64,000 bases of DNA from Anopheles merus (taxonomy: Eukaryota; Arthropoda; Insecta; Diptera; Culicidae), in the NCBI RefSeq assembly GCF_017562075.2, contig NC_054084.1, positions 22,308,389-22,372,388 on the forward strand. Direction: 5' to 3'. The translations under genes and the position numbers were made by a program. Below are positions 47,501 to 60,496 of the stretch, in pieces. Numbering within the stretch: position 1 is the first letter of the stretch; every line of letters begins with the position of its first letter. The notes beneath the pieces are model-generated. The model was not told the DNA's origin and searched no databases. It saw only the letters and a program-made list of their open reading frames with translations.

Positions 47501-50500
47501 TAACGTGAAACAAACCCAAACCACCCCCTTCATTCTGACATGATGCAAATCTTCCCATCCGATAAAAAGGCACAACACTTCGTCGCCATTTACTCGCTTC
47601 CTGCAGCACACTTTTTTTTTAATGCAAACAAATAAATCAATCGTCTTTATTGTTCCTTCGCTTTGTGCAAGCAAAACCGGCAAACACCACAAACATCATC
47701 CTCCATTGCGGCTCCACCATCACTTATGGATCGCGAAAATAAACGCGCACTTCAAATAGCAAATCCAATTCAGCTCACCCAACGACCTGGAGGGCAGGGC
47801 ACAGCAGCACGGCGACGGTCGGGGAAAAAGTGAAAGACAGCACAATGCAATGCTGCACGTCCCCACGGGTGCGCACGGAATTTCGAGCGGTTCGCACCCG
47901 ACGCCGGACATTGTTCGCCGTGTTTGGACGGTCGTGGTGGACGGTTTTGGAGCCTTGCATTATGCTCCATATTCAAATCGATCGGGTCGACATCCATTCA
48001 AATCGATCAGGGCCAAGCGGGGGGAAGGTGAAGGTGAAGCGGAATAAAAACACTTTCACGCTTACGAGGAAACGTTCCGGGCGCAAGGGGCACCGTGGCA
48101 CCGGGCAGGGAAAACAGCATCTCAAATGATGATAACGCGCGCGCGCTCGCGCCAAATAATGCATCCGATACGCCGGTGGTCAATGCACTTGCCATCAAAT
48201 TTCCCTTTTGTTCGGGCGTAGCGTACCAGCGCGAGATAAAACGATCGCCCGGTAGCAGAAGTCGGGCGGGACACCTACCCGGGCCGGTTACGGTCATTTT
48301 CCATGTCAAAACTCATGCTTTCGAAACAATAGCATTACCAGTCGGTGTAGTTACGTTTTTTTGTTGTGTGTGCTTCTTTATTTCATTGTTTCTCTCCATG
48401 AGGTTGAGATATTTGTGTTTTATTACCTTCATTCTCTGACTGAGTGTGTGTGTGTCTTTCTTTAAGCCAAATTATGCACGAAAGCGATAAATTGAGGAAA
48501 AGCATCGCGCGGCAAGAGAAAACCCGCCTAAGCCGCCAGTTGACAGCACTCCGACAGCACTCCGGCGAGGGAAAAGCATGCAAATCTGTACGCGGAAAAA
48601 TGGTGCCTTTGTTTTCCACCATTGTGAGCGAGTGTGTACCTTGTTGTTTAAGCTCCCTCAATTGTCCGGTCGCAGGACAGGAGAATTAATCTTGAAACGT
48701 GGCAACACGGGCGCCGTCCATTGAAACACATTTTCCCATGCAATCCCGCGCGCTTTCGGTGTGGCAAAGATCAACGAGGATGGGAAGGTTTAGCACGTGA
48801 ACTGTGTGTTTGCGAAAAGCAAAAAAAACCAGTACTTTTGAGCCCAATTTATTGCCCAAACTATCGGCGAGCACTCCATCCATTACGTCAGAGTGCACGA
48901 ACCCGGTTCGGCTGTGGGAGTCTCGCAACAAACGCTGGTGAAGAATTCATTGGCGTTGCATCTGCAGCAAACCGTACTGAGCAAAACAAAAAACCCCAAG
49001 CACAAAACGAAACTCGGTCACATTTACATGAACCGTACGGCGATGTTTCGCTTTCCTCTCGTTTCCCGTCTTTTAACCAACGGGGTGCGCTTCTTCCCGT
49101 ACGGCACCATTGCCCGGGGTGCCCAGGGTCTGGTTCTCGTGCTGCTTGTTGCTTGTTTGTGGCGCTCGTTTTATTTTGCGCTACATCGTAAAGAACTCCA
49201 AACTGTTCGCAAACACGGTGCGCAAGCACACACACACAACACGGTGCGTACGAAAATCCCGAACGCGCTCTGTCGTAGTCTGGCGCTGGCCTGGATCTAT
49301 GCTACGGGAAGCCCCCGATTCCCTGAACCTCCCGTTAGCAAGCGGAGGGAGGCCTGGGGGGGATGGAACTGTTTCAAAACTCTCTCGCGCGTACTCGCGA
49401 GCCACCCAACAAAACCAAACAACGCACACAACAAACGCCATGAGAGCGCAGTATGATTTATGAGAACCATACTGGCGGAACCGGTCCGGGTATTAGTTCT
49501 TCTTTTGTTTTGTTTCCGTTTAGTGCACCTCCGAGGGCCCCGGGGAGGGGTGGTTATGTTTTTGCTTTGATTTGCATTTCCTCTCATCCTCGTGCGGATC
49601 GTGAGCGTGCACGTCAGCTGATGCCTTCCAGGCCAGTGCGTTCGTTTACCGTCCGCATTAGACCGTGGCCCGGCACGGCGAAAAAAAAACGGCACGAAAA
49701 GTAATCGAACAGCGTGCAAAATTAAGCGCGCCCCAAACGTTCGTTGCTTCGGTTGCGTTTTAATCCACTTGATAATTAGAATAAGTAACTGGTACACTGC
49801 GTGGCACGGTGCTGGTTTCACGCAAGCCTCCTCCCGGTGGTTTTGGGCCGATCGCTCCGGCCCATTCTGCAGGAGAAAGCCTCCATCCGTCCGCAACATG
49901 AAAACATTAAACCACCGCGGGAAGAATGGGTGCATCCCACCAGCCTTTTTTTTGCTTTCTTTCTTTCTTAAAATCAACGATGTTCGCACCTTCTCAAGGA
50001 ACCGTCTGCACTCCAGGAGGGAGGTTCATCTGGGCGCGCGCACACACACACACACAGCAAGAAGCAGGACAAGCAGGAAGATCTGGAACTGGACCACACC
50101 TCGGCTGGCGCGCGCAAATTGCGGCCACACCACGTTCTTTCGACTTTCAGGACACACACAAACACACACACGCACACACCCGGGCACCCGGGTGGACACT
50201 TTGCGGAGTTAGGTTGCGACGAAAGCGACACGTTTTTTTGCTTCCTCTCTTGCTCTAGCACTCCAACGCTTGGAAACTTGGGCACGAAAGCACTAACCCG
50301 GCGGACAGGGAGAGGGATGAAAACATAGGAATACACGCACACCGACACGGAGCAAACCGGTTCAGGGGCAAAGGGGGAGAGTTTTTGTTATGGGGGAGTG
50401 AACGGGGGAGCGAAAAAAAACCGGGACTCAACACACACTCTGCCTGCCTGCCGTGGTGTTCGAGGTACTACGAGTCGACGGCGATCGCGATGATCGAGAA

Positions 50501-50760
50501 CCGAACCGAGCGGGCCGCGGTGTTATGGCAGACTGAAGAAGTGTTCCAAATGCCGACCGGAATGTGCCTTCGCCGTGCCGTGGCTAAACCAGCGCTGCCG
50601 TTGCCTGGCGGTTGGTTGGGTGAGGAGAGCGATGGGGGGGGGAGGGGCGTGGTGAGTCGTCGCTGAGCTGCGAAATAAAGCCGGTGGCCGCGTGCGCGCT
50701 TTGCGGGTCCCACCTAGATCCCCCTAGAGTGGGCAAGCGATCGTTCAGTTCAACATTTGA
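47501..50760. other. GC-rich non-coding island
   Basis: Many overlapping frames on both strands, typical of GC-rich non-coding DNA. None shows a domain. CA microsatellites lie near 50040 and 50153. Confidence 0.5.
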
Positions 50761-51109
50761 GGTTGTATTTTCTTAGTGGAGGTGTAGATGGTTAGATGGG
50801 AAGTTGTTTTGATAGAGTTTAAATGTGAATTGAAAGAAGTTTTACAGAAATATTGCTTGGTGTGTTCAGGGAAATAATTATTGCTTTCAATACCTGTTTG
50901 AAATATTCATTATATTAGGACCAACATATTTTTATTCGAACTAGCCAATCATCTAATATAATTCAGTATTTTAAACTAGTCAAGCATTCAAGGTGTTTTA
51001 ATTGATTGCTGTTGATAATTGATAATACAATTGAATTGATGTGATATTTTAATGCTCCTTGTAATGGCAATTTAGATTAAACTTACAATAATAATAATAA
51101 TAAACGATG

Positions 51110-51270
51110 TATAGCTATTCCTCGATATATGCCATACTTGATGTACTCAGTTTCGCTATAGGCGATTTTATAGGCTTGACAGTCCTTTGAGCAAATGGTA
51201 ATAATTTGACACATCAATTGTCAAGCGCAAAATAAATTCGCTTTTGACGAATTTTAAAACCATTTTAATT
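51110..51270 (+). mobile_element. Diverged relative of the 30456 element
   Basis: TAGCTATTCCTCGATATATG follows a TA. Then TTTGAGCAAATGGTAATAAT and TTTGACACATCAATTGTCAA match internal sequence of the 30456-31190 element around 30705-30750. Confidence 0.4.
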
Positions 51271-51660
51271 CAAACCATCATTAATAAACAAACAAAGGTA
51301 CACAACTGTTATCTTCATTTGGATTCAGATCAAATCAGATCAGCATCAGATCAAACAGAAGGAAATATCTTGAAGCCGCTAGACTCTATTAGTTTCATAA
51401 CCTCAATTGAAATGTTTTCTACATTCGGTGCTTCCGAGCATCTATGAATTACCACGCAAAGATTTTCTGGAAGTTCATGAACAGCAATCGAAAGTGCAAC
51501 AGTCTGCCGTTTGAATCTGCATGACGTTGGAATATCAAACGTTTGAAGGAGAAAACGAGATCTGCAATGGGTTTGCAAACTACTTTGCCTATAACAATTC
51601 ATCTCTAACTATACAAAACATAAATATCGAAGAAGCTCCCCAATAGTGTTGTCAAACTTG

Positions 51661-51829
51661 GTCTCGTGGTACAGTCGTCAACTCGAACGACTCAATAACA
51701 TGCCTTTCATGGGTTCAAGCCTAGAATGGACCGTCCCCTCGTAACAAGGATGTGACTATCCATTTGCGTGGTAATGAATTAAGTCTCGAAAGCCTGTATA
51801 GGCCGACATGTCCGCGTAAGACGTTACGC
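51661..51829 (+). mobile_element. tRNA-related SINE copy
   Basis: GGTACAGTCGTCAACTCGAA (A-box region), the B-box-like GGGTTCAAGCC, CTCGTAACAAGGATGTGACT, GCGTGGTAATGAATTAAGTC, and ends near TCCGCGTAAGACGTTA. Same subfamily as 34330. Confidence 0.82.
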
Positions 51830-51847
51830 CAAATTTGACTATTTGAC

Positions 51848-52128
51848 TTCACTTCAGCATGCATGGTCTACTGTGGCCGATCTACAGCTACAAACCTAGT
51901 GCAAGTCTTGCCATATTGCCACTCGCACCCTGGCAAAGGCATTCAGGTGAATGCAATTTACACCGATCTGCATTCGGGCTTTGATCGCATTAATCATCTT
52001 ACTTTGCCACAAAAGCTATTGAAACTTGGCGTGATTTAGTCAAATGGATCGGCCCTTATCTATGCCATCGTATCTTGATCGTCAAGATAGGAAATAGCAT
52101 TTTGGCAGCACCGGAATGTTCAATGTTG
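51848..52128 (+). pseudogene. Fragment of a non-LTR retrotransposon reverse transcriptase
   Basis: One frame reads GRSTATNLVQVLPYCHSHPG, then GIQVNAIYTDLHSGFDRINH and LPQKLLKLGV to a stop. The adjacent frame continues VKWIGPYLCHRILIVKIGNS. This is the palm region of jockey-type reverse transcriptases, with motif A as YTDLxxxFD. It is frameshifted and truncated at both ends and directly follows the SINE. Confidence 0.8.
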
Positions 52129-52960
52129 TTATATGTTGAAAATTTAAAAATGTACTCTACGATCAGAAGTAGTAGTGATTGTAGTGATTAAAACTGCATT
52201 TCTCTGCCTGCCTGTGTTCCAATCTTGGTGCTTTGCGAATGTGGTATCTGCCAACGTCAGTAAATGCACTATTATTTCAATATCTCGCAGTAAGAGCTCT
52301 TTAAAACACGATTACAAGCATATGGACATCACACTTCCTTGTTCTGATTAACTATTAGATTAGTTTAGCTGTAAGTATTAAAACTCATTTCAAACAGAAA
52401 AAAACCAAAGGATTTGTAAATGCATTTTTTTTTTTAACACAAATGGTGAAATTCAATATGGCGAACTGTAATTGTCGAATACAATCTGCATGATGTTGAA
52501 TATTGTTACACGAATTTCCAGTTTGTTGGCTTCAAACAAACAACGGCCCATTGACAGAATGTTTAAGTTAGTAATGAACTAGTCTTAAATAATATTAAGT
52601 ATTTAAATTGAGCATTCAAATTTAATTTTAACTTAATTCTCTTATTAAATCGTTTTATTATAGATTTCCTACGATAAAATTTATACAGCTCAGATTAGCA
52701 TTTCTATTTCTTAATGACAAATCAAAGTATTGTAGTTTCACAACCAGCTTAGCCATATTCATTAGTAAGTAGATCTCATATATATTTTCACTATACATAT
52801 GTCATATAACAATAAGTAATTCAAAAGATGTGTTATTGCTTTAATAAATGTTAGTGAAACGATAAAAACTTTTACATTATTAATTTTTAAGTAAAGTAAA
52901 AATTTGTGAAGCTTAACGAAATTTAAAAATTTTAATATTTGAGCGGCAAAACTCACTCAC

Positions 52961-54560
52961 TTGCAATACTTTTCCTCCCAGCGAAACACAAACTAACGTT
53001 AGAGACGTACCGGGGAGATAGAGATAGGTGCTTCCTACTGCCAGGTGAATATCGTACCGTCGATCAGCTGAAAAGTTGTTGTACATCGAGACGGCAACGG
53101 CAGAAGGCGACGATCGAGAGTGACAGATAAGGATGGCACGGAGCGCCGTGGAACGCATCGATGGAAAACCGGAGCGGGGGGTAAAACGCCCTGCGGTGAG
53201 CTAGAGAGTGAAATAGAGACCCATGGCTGGACAAGCTGGGCATGACTCAGGCATCGCTGGCAGCAATGTCACCGATCGGGAAACAGGCAGCATGAAAATG
53301 AATCGTAGAACAATTCGTGTCGAGATATAGAAGTGGTCGCCCTACCAGTGGACAGTGGGGCAATGTACAGCAAAGTGTCAAGTGAATCGGGGTGACTGAT
53401 CGTACCTCCGGGTTGGGGTGAGGGATAAAAGAGACGAGCAAAAAGGAAACGACATAACTGTACAAGTCGTGCTGCAGGTGTGCTGTAAAGGCAGTACGCG
53501 TGCCATCGATCGAGGACTTTTCCTGCCACTCGTGATCGTGAGCACCGGCCCCTTTAACAATCTCGATTACCACCCGTTACCGCCACCGGGACACAGGCAT
53601 GATGGCGCTTAGATCATGCTCTCCTTCCGCATGGAATCTGTGACACATATAAGCGTCAAAGAAGGAATGCTGTTATGGAGTAGGAAAAGAAAGACCGTTC
53701 GTACATCGAGTACACATTTCCGGAGGTGTGGTGGAAATCATTCGCCAAATCTTGTACGCTTGAGCTGACTGGGTGCTGTTTTTACTTCCTTCGTTTCGCA
53801 GCAGAACAGCAGCAAAGGGTGGTTTGCCTGGTTGGTTCGCGTCATTTCCGAAGCGTGCCCACTCACCAAACGGCTATTTTCTTCCCACGGGCACTTTTAA
53901 AGCACCCGCCCGGCAGCAGTTGGTTGTAGACGGGCGAAGGAATTTGGCAAACATCGGAACAAAAGGAAAACTGCATAGAATATCGGATCGGTGGAGGAAA
54001 GCGCACCGGTGTGCGAGAATCGAGAGGCGTGCAGGCGCCTGCGGCAGAAGGTTAGTGGTTTATTAGGTTAAGCATGCGGAACGAAACGAACCAAAACCAA
54101 ACATGGAACACTGGGAGGGCCCACCTGATGGCTAGAGCGGGCGTGGGAGAGGGAGGCTCTCGAAATTATAAGTGGATAAATTATTTCCGTTTGGGGAGAT
54201 TAATTTTGATATGCAAATGGTTGGCGTCGGTGCGGAATGCTGGAAACGATCAAACCGATCCACACATACCCACACACACACATGTGCAACGGGAGTTTTG
54301 AGAACAGCCCAGGTCTGGGGTCCACATTACGCGCTGCTTTGGAGAGAGGCTTGGCTTGGAGAAGTGCTTTTGAATGGAGAGTTTAGGTTTAAATGGTTAA
54401 ACGCTCCGCATGCTGGAATGCTTACGCTATTTTTAAGCAGTGGAACAATGGTATTGGAGATTATTTTAAACAGCCCAACAGGCATAATGGGCTGCATTTT
54501 ATTTTTAGAAAAGCGGTTGCTTTCATCCATTTTGATCGATCATTGATAAAGTATGATTTC
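52961..54560. other. GC-richer island upstream of a strong minus-strand donor
   Basis: The minus strand has TATTGCAA|GTGAGTGAG at 52961 after UTR-like sequence. It could end a distant leader exon of gene B, about 13 kb upstream of the coding start. No coding frame recognised. Confidence 0.4.
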
Positions 54561-55700
54561 TTTTTTCGTGAATAATCATATTTTGAGATTAAATAATTTT
54601 ATCAGGTGACAATTTGTATCTTATATTTACATCTATAACGTAAATAATTTGTTCTTAATTTCTAGGACAAAGTCGAACTATAGTATTTCTATTAATTCAA
54701 TAAATTGTTTCATCTCTTTTTTTTCAAAACTAAAATTAACTTTATCAAATCATAGCAGACATCAAATATATACCCAAAATCGATCTAATACACCTGGTTT
54801 GGTATGTTTAGAAAATGAGCCTGTCTTTTTAGATAAGCTCCGATTGCAATTACAATTCTGCTAATTAGTTTTCCTGCTACTAAGGTGCAGAGCCCATAGA
54901 AGTTCTTGAAACGATCACAAAACCAAACTGTTTCTGGAAATGATTTTGAAACCAAATCGGTCTTGGGACTGATCCTACATTTGAAACTGTACCTGGATTT
55001 GTTCCGGATCAGGTACCTGTTACGTGAACCTTTTCAAAACTTGAAATAGATACAGTTACTGTTACGAAAAAGTATCTGATTCCGCAGGATGACGGTATAA
55101 GTGCATCGTAAGATTTAAAGAAGGAATTTCAACTCTCTTTTTAGTAGTGAACTAAAACTGGGCTTTTTCTTAAAAACTATTTTTGTTCTTGTTTCCACTT
55201 ACACGATTGCATCTTTAATCGATCAATGCTCAATGGTTTGTGACACATTAATGTCGTTTGGTTAACATTACTGATTGAGACTTGTACAACTTGTTTTTGA
55301 AAGCCTGATTTCAGTTTGTGGTACTCACATGAATATACAAGAATTTGTGTTTGGGAAGACGGTCCAAATGGGAATTAAATTGTCGTCAAATTTTCTTATC
55401 CTATCTCTATCTTTATGATCAAATATTTTAGAAAAATATGTTTCTTAACTATTATAACACCAAGTTTTGGAGATATTATATCAAATGAGCATTAATGTTG
55501 GAATGCAATTGTCTTCGCTTCAAACTTAGAATTGTAATTGATACTTAAATTTGTAAATAATGTGTAACTTCACTGTACATTGATCAATAAAATAAAAACA
55601 GTTCATCCTCATTGTACCCACTCTCTCAAACCATTAAGTCTCAAACCCCCATAATTTAACCATTTCGCAGACCTCTGTAACGCTGTTTATGTCCGCTGCA
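54561..55700. other. AT-rich spacer
   Basis: Nothing recognised. Confidence 0.6.
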
Positions 55701-57640
55701 AATTCAATTAAAAATACACACACACATATAAGATCCTCCATCCAGGCGCCGGGAGGAACGTCCTATAATTAAACCTCCATTGCGTTGCAGATCCTTCCAA
55801 AGGTACATACAATTTCAATCACACACTTTCCCTCCGTGCTTGTGCTGACATTGTGCTGTGCCCAGTTCGGCACCACGCGCACGATTTCTTGCAACATTGT
55901 ACGTTTGCGCCTCAATCAATACGAGCGCATGAGCAGTCATTCTCGTCACTGTCGCTTTCTTGGCCTGCTGCGGCCTCAGCCTGCATGCTACGCCTTCCCG
56001 ATGATGAGTGATGGCTTTATAATAGGAAACGAAGTAAGGTGAGTGCGAGATGTGACGGTCCGTGTGCACACCACACACACACATCCTTCTGCTCGTTAAC
56101 AGCCGACAGTAGCCGGCCGTTTGGCGTTGAGTGTCAAGATGAAATGGACAGTTGACATTCATTACTACCCTGATTATTATTATCCTCCCCGATGCATCGT
56201 GGCGCGAAACGGCAGCATTGATACATAATTTATGATAGACCCTCCCACTGGGTAAGTGCCCGGCGACGAACGCCTAAGCCACGGATCTCTCCACCGAGAC
56301 TCCGCTTCTTCCAGTGTGCTGGTGAAGTTTCGCCAATCGTAAATGGGAAAGAAATTTTTTGATTTACAACCGAGCGGATTGAGGTGCATATCTCCGGGGT
56401 GACAAAGAGAGAACAGCACTTCGTCTCATGACTCGATTGCTTCCTTCGCTCAGCTTAGAAAGAAAATGAAAAACTGCCGTCAGATCCGTTCGATCCAGTG
56501 CCAGTGGGTCCAGCATAGGCAAAAATGACGTCACCTTCCGTAGGGGAAGAAAAACAAAGCAACTGCTAAGGTCAGCATCTCTCAACCTACACACGATCCA
56601 AGCGCGCGTGTTTTCCCATCTCCCGTGCACACTTACATCACAGAAACGAAGCGGAGGTCACTGCGAGATCCGGTTCCTTTCGCTGACATGCGGGTCCGCA
56701 AGGGTTAATCAACGTAGCGGATCCTTTGGCCTCGCCGAGAGCCTCGAAATAATAAAAAATAATAACAACCCGAACCCTGCCGCTTTTCCTCACCCACCAA
56801 TCTATGCCGCTGGCTCGGAGATAATCGCCTTTTTACAATTCCAGTACATGCAAGAGGAATGGAGCGGATAAGGAAGGGAGATACATTATCGTGCCCATAA
56901 ACGGTGAGTGTGTTTTGATCAGCAGAATGTCGGGAAGGGAGTGGCGCAGTGTTTGTGTGTGTGTGTCGGTAGACGAGCCGGATGCGACCCGAGAAGGTGG
57001 AGCGGGCTTTTCGGCAGACCAGGGGCGCCATTCAATGGCTCTCACACGGAGGTCGGTAATTCCTGACCGACCCGCGAATGGCCAAATTTCTTCTCCTTTC
57101 TCTGTTGTTCGCACTTCGCACACTGGTTCGGTGGTTAAAATTGAGCAATAAAACCCTCGCACCGACAAGGTCACTTTATTCGCCTCACAAGGTTGTAATC
57201 AAACCCATTCCTTCATCATCCGGGAGCTCGGTGCTAGAGTGTTTCTTACTATCAGTCTTGCTCCATTTCCTTGATTTTACCTGATTTTGCATGATGAACC
57301 TTGCTGAGAGACAGCTGCCATAAAATGGGCAAGTCAGATTGCTGCCGTCGCACGAAGAGCCGCACATTCTGGAATCGAAATTGGTGGAAGTTTGATTTTT
57401 GGCGTCCTTCTTGCGTCCGAGATTCTCCATCCGGTAGCGGGTAAGCAAAATGATTTAAAATAATTGGGCCAATGAGGTTGGGTTGCAAAACACGGTTTGC
57501 ATATTTCGTTTTGCTGCATACACACGGCTCGGACAACAAGTGGACAGTGGTAGACACCGAGTGATCAATTAACGAACAAACGACCAGGGGAAACTTGGGG
57601 TGGCGTTTTTTCGATGAATTTTTAATCGATGACATTGTTT
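55701..57640. other. GC-richer non-coding island
   Basis: A plus-strand segment 55791-56038 lies between TGCGTTGCAG| and TAAG|GTGAGTGCG and is open throughout, but its translation resembles no protein I know. Otherwise empty. Confidence 0.45.
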
Positions 57641-58389
57641 AATGTGAGTTCGCTTTTAAAAACAAAACGAGAATAACTAATTATGCTTATTACCAGCAAT
57701 GGGCTGCAAACGATCGATCGATGCAGTTTAAGCATTTTTCCACTTCTGGAATCAATTTATTGCTAAATTTCAGGGTAACGAGTCCTGCTGGCAGCCTGTT
57801 ATTGTATGCTTCTTGTACATAATTGGTTGCCTGTTGAGGTTGTAGAAAGGTAGCAGTTGCCGTTTCGTTTATGCCCCATAAATTGTGGTAAATTAATAAT
57901 GAACATTATCCATTTTGATTGACTTACATAAAGAATGCAGAAGAAATTGTCTTTATTAAATTATTCCTCATCAATTACTTAAGGTGAAAATTATCGAAAA
58001 ATAACCAAAACTTTTCCTTAACAGCCTTCTATTATTTTTAATTCAAAGTTCTGCTTTTGAATCTGCTCTTTGAAACGCTCGTCGTCTCTGGATGCTATAA
58101 AGCGTAGTTGCTATAATGCTACGACAAAGCATACTTTTAGGCGTTTAATGGGATAGAGTAAAAATTGCCGGTTTGTTGTAAAACAACCAATTATTTGTAT
58201 TATTTGATGAATCAATTTGAATGGTAATGTTAATGTGATTATGTTTAAAAAAAAGTTTATAATTCTTGAAGGAGTTTTTAATTTTTCGGCCTTTACATAA
58301 CTTCGGATATAAAACATTATTTTCTTCTCTGAAAACAGTAAAAGAAAATCCAATCACACCGTGCGCTACTGTCAGGTTACATTGCTGCG
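57641..58389. other. AT-rich spacer downstream of gene C
   Basis: No gene or recognised repeat. Confidence 0.55.
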
Positions 58390-60386
58390 TTTATTATTCT
58401 TTCTACGTTTCTGACGAGGTTTTCATTTGAGAGAAGCAAAAAAAACTGATTTTTCAATAGCTATCTAAAAACAAAACGAAACAAAAAAAAAAACACTATT
58501 GCCATCAAGTCCATCTAAAAGTAAAGCTACAGCCACGTGCACGGCGTCACGTTGTGTGCGCAGCGTGCAGCAGGAAACGTTCCTATTCCTTGCCCGCTGA
58601 AAGGTCTACTGTAGCGCTGCTTCCTTATATCGTTCCTTTAAATTGTTGTTTTTGCTAACATTAAGCATTCTTTTTTGATGTTTTAAGCAATTCCGCGTTT
58701 GCTTCCTCGTTCTCTCCCGCGCAAATGTACACGCGCAACATTTACAAAATATTCTTACACACAAACAAAACGGCTTTACCCTACACACACACATACACAC
58801 GTGTACCAGCGTTATTGGAAGTATCGGGAGGTACATATAAAATAAAACAAACCAACGGCTCGAATGCTATCGTGCACACTTGGGTTTTTTTGTTGGGGCT
58901 CGTGACTTTACGTTCACGTGGTAACATTGGCTTTGCATAAAACATCGCTACCGTGCTCGCATGCTGCACGCGGATGTGGCTTGGCGGAGCTTTGGGCCAC
59001 AAAACATGATCTTATGAGTTCAGAGAGGGCGAGTGAAAACAAAAACTTATTGTTTTGTTTCTGTGTTTCACTCAATGCTCTCTACCCTTCCTTGGACGGG
59101 GAGCCGAAAAGTTTTGCTGTGCCTACATTTTTCATCTCTTTTTTTCTATGATTCCTTGTGGGGCGCTTTTCACATCGCGATTTTTCAAGCTTTTTTTGTT
59201 GTTTTTTTTCTACATAAAACTGCCAGCAGAATAAAAATAATATTTACAGTATCCGTATCATTAAACGGGCTGGAGAGCGTGGAGCGTGAAGGGTCGTTTT
59301 TGTTTAACGCAACGCGGCGGGATTACATATACATTTCTACCATCTTCTTCTATTTCATTCTTCATTTCTACCATCTTCTACTACAGCGACGTGCGTACCT
59401 ATATTCTGCTGCTACCATTCCTCGTTCTCGTCCTGGTGTCTGGGAGGGGGTTCGTTTACATTTAATGGACCGTGTACCGTGCTAATTGTACAGTTTCACA
59501 GAAACGTGTAATTAGCGCATACGATAGTACACACAGTTGTCCACTGCAATCGTCGTTTGGTGTTAATAAGTGTTCAGTGGTGTCGATTTTTTTGTATACA
59601 ATTTGTATCGTCTTTTCGTCCTCCGCTGGTCTTCGTCTGGTTTCGTCGGCTTAACGCGTCGCTACATCGCTTGTTCTAGTGCCTCACTGCTACATCTATA
59701 AACTAGCCATCTCTTGGGAAGCTTTCATGCCACCTTTGCTGAGGCTTCAGGTTTTCGGTTGCTTCCTTTCAGGCCAGTTGAATCATTGCTTTTTTACATA
59801 TCACATTTTCACTGCGTGCGCGTGTGGTAGTGTGTTGGATTCATGCTTTTTTTTTGCTGTTACTAGGTTTGTTAGTGTTTCTTTTTTCTTTTATGGTACG
59901 CTGAAGTAAGCTCTCTTATCTTTTCCCCTTAACTCTCGTGCGAACCAGTACTACTTTAGTGCAGTTTGAAATTGTCACACGTTGCATCGTGCCGCATGCG
60001 AATGTGTCTTGAAGACTGTAAGGCAGTACAATAAATATTTAACGTTTTCATAAATTAAATCCCACCGGCGGCTGATTGTTTGCACAAAGCTCCGACACAA
60101 CTGGCGATGAACTTTACCCCGGGGTACGGTTTTCTAGTGGTGGCCTGTCGTACGGTGGAATAGGTTTTGCAGGACTATTCTTGTATCACTCCTTTCCCAC
60201 CCCTTAAAAACAGTCCTTGCTGCTGCGGCTGCTCCACGATTTTTGTGAAATGAACGGTTTGTCGTGTGACTTAGAAGCAGCAGAAACCCATTTTACGTTT
60301 GCTTCGTTTGCTTCGGCGTTTGCAGGGGGTAACGGGAGGGGAGTGGGGAGTGGGGCCAGTCTGGATCCCGGCGCACGGGACACGGC
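58390..60386 (-). other. Probable 3' UTR region of gene C
   Basis: No coding signal on either strand. On the minus strand the first exact AATAAA after the gene C stop that I noticed is at 58390-58395. An ATTAAA variant lies at 59461-59466. The 3' UTR would be about 0.9 or 2.0 kb. The minus strand is A-rich with many short A runs. Confidence 0.3.
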
Positions 60387-60496
60387 TTAGGTGGAAATTT
60401 GTGTAATGTGCGATATCCAGTCGACCGTGTTGGCCACCCGATGGTAGATACCGGGCTGGCCTCTGGTGGCACATGAGTAGCCTGCGGACACGATAC
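60387..60496 (-). CDS. Gene C last exon
   Basis: CTCAACAG| then IVSAGYSCATRGQPGIYHRV and ANTVDWISHITQIST with a TAA stop. The C-terminus ends with the normal domain helix. Confidence 0.93.

Larger units (their letters stand above)
50761..52950. other. AT-rich spacer with repeat fossils
   Basis: Contains a pogo-like fragment, a SINE and a retrotransposon fragment, listed separately. No host gene seen. Confidence 0.6.

Noticed and set aside
49297..49989. A 230-codon minus-strand frame, plus long overlapping plus-strand frames at 48720-49460
   Set aside because: Overlapping open frames on both strands in GC-rich DNA without recognisable motifs. They read as chance frames.
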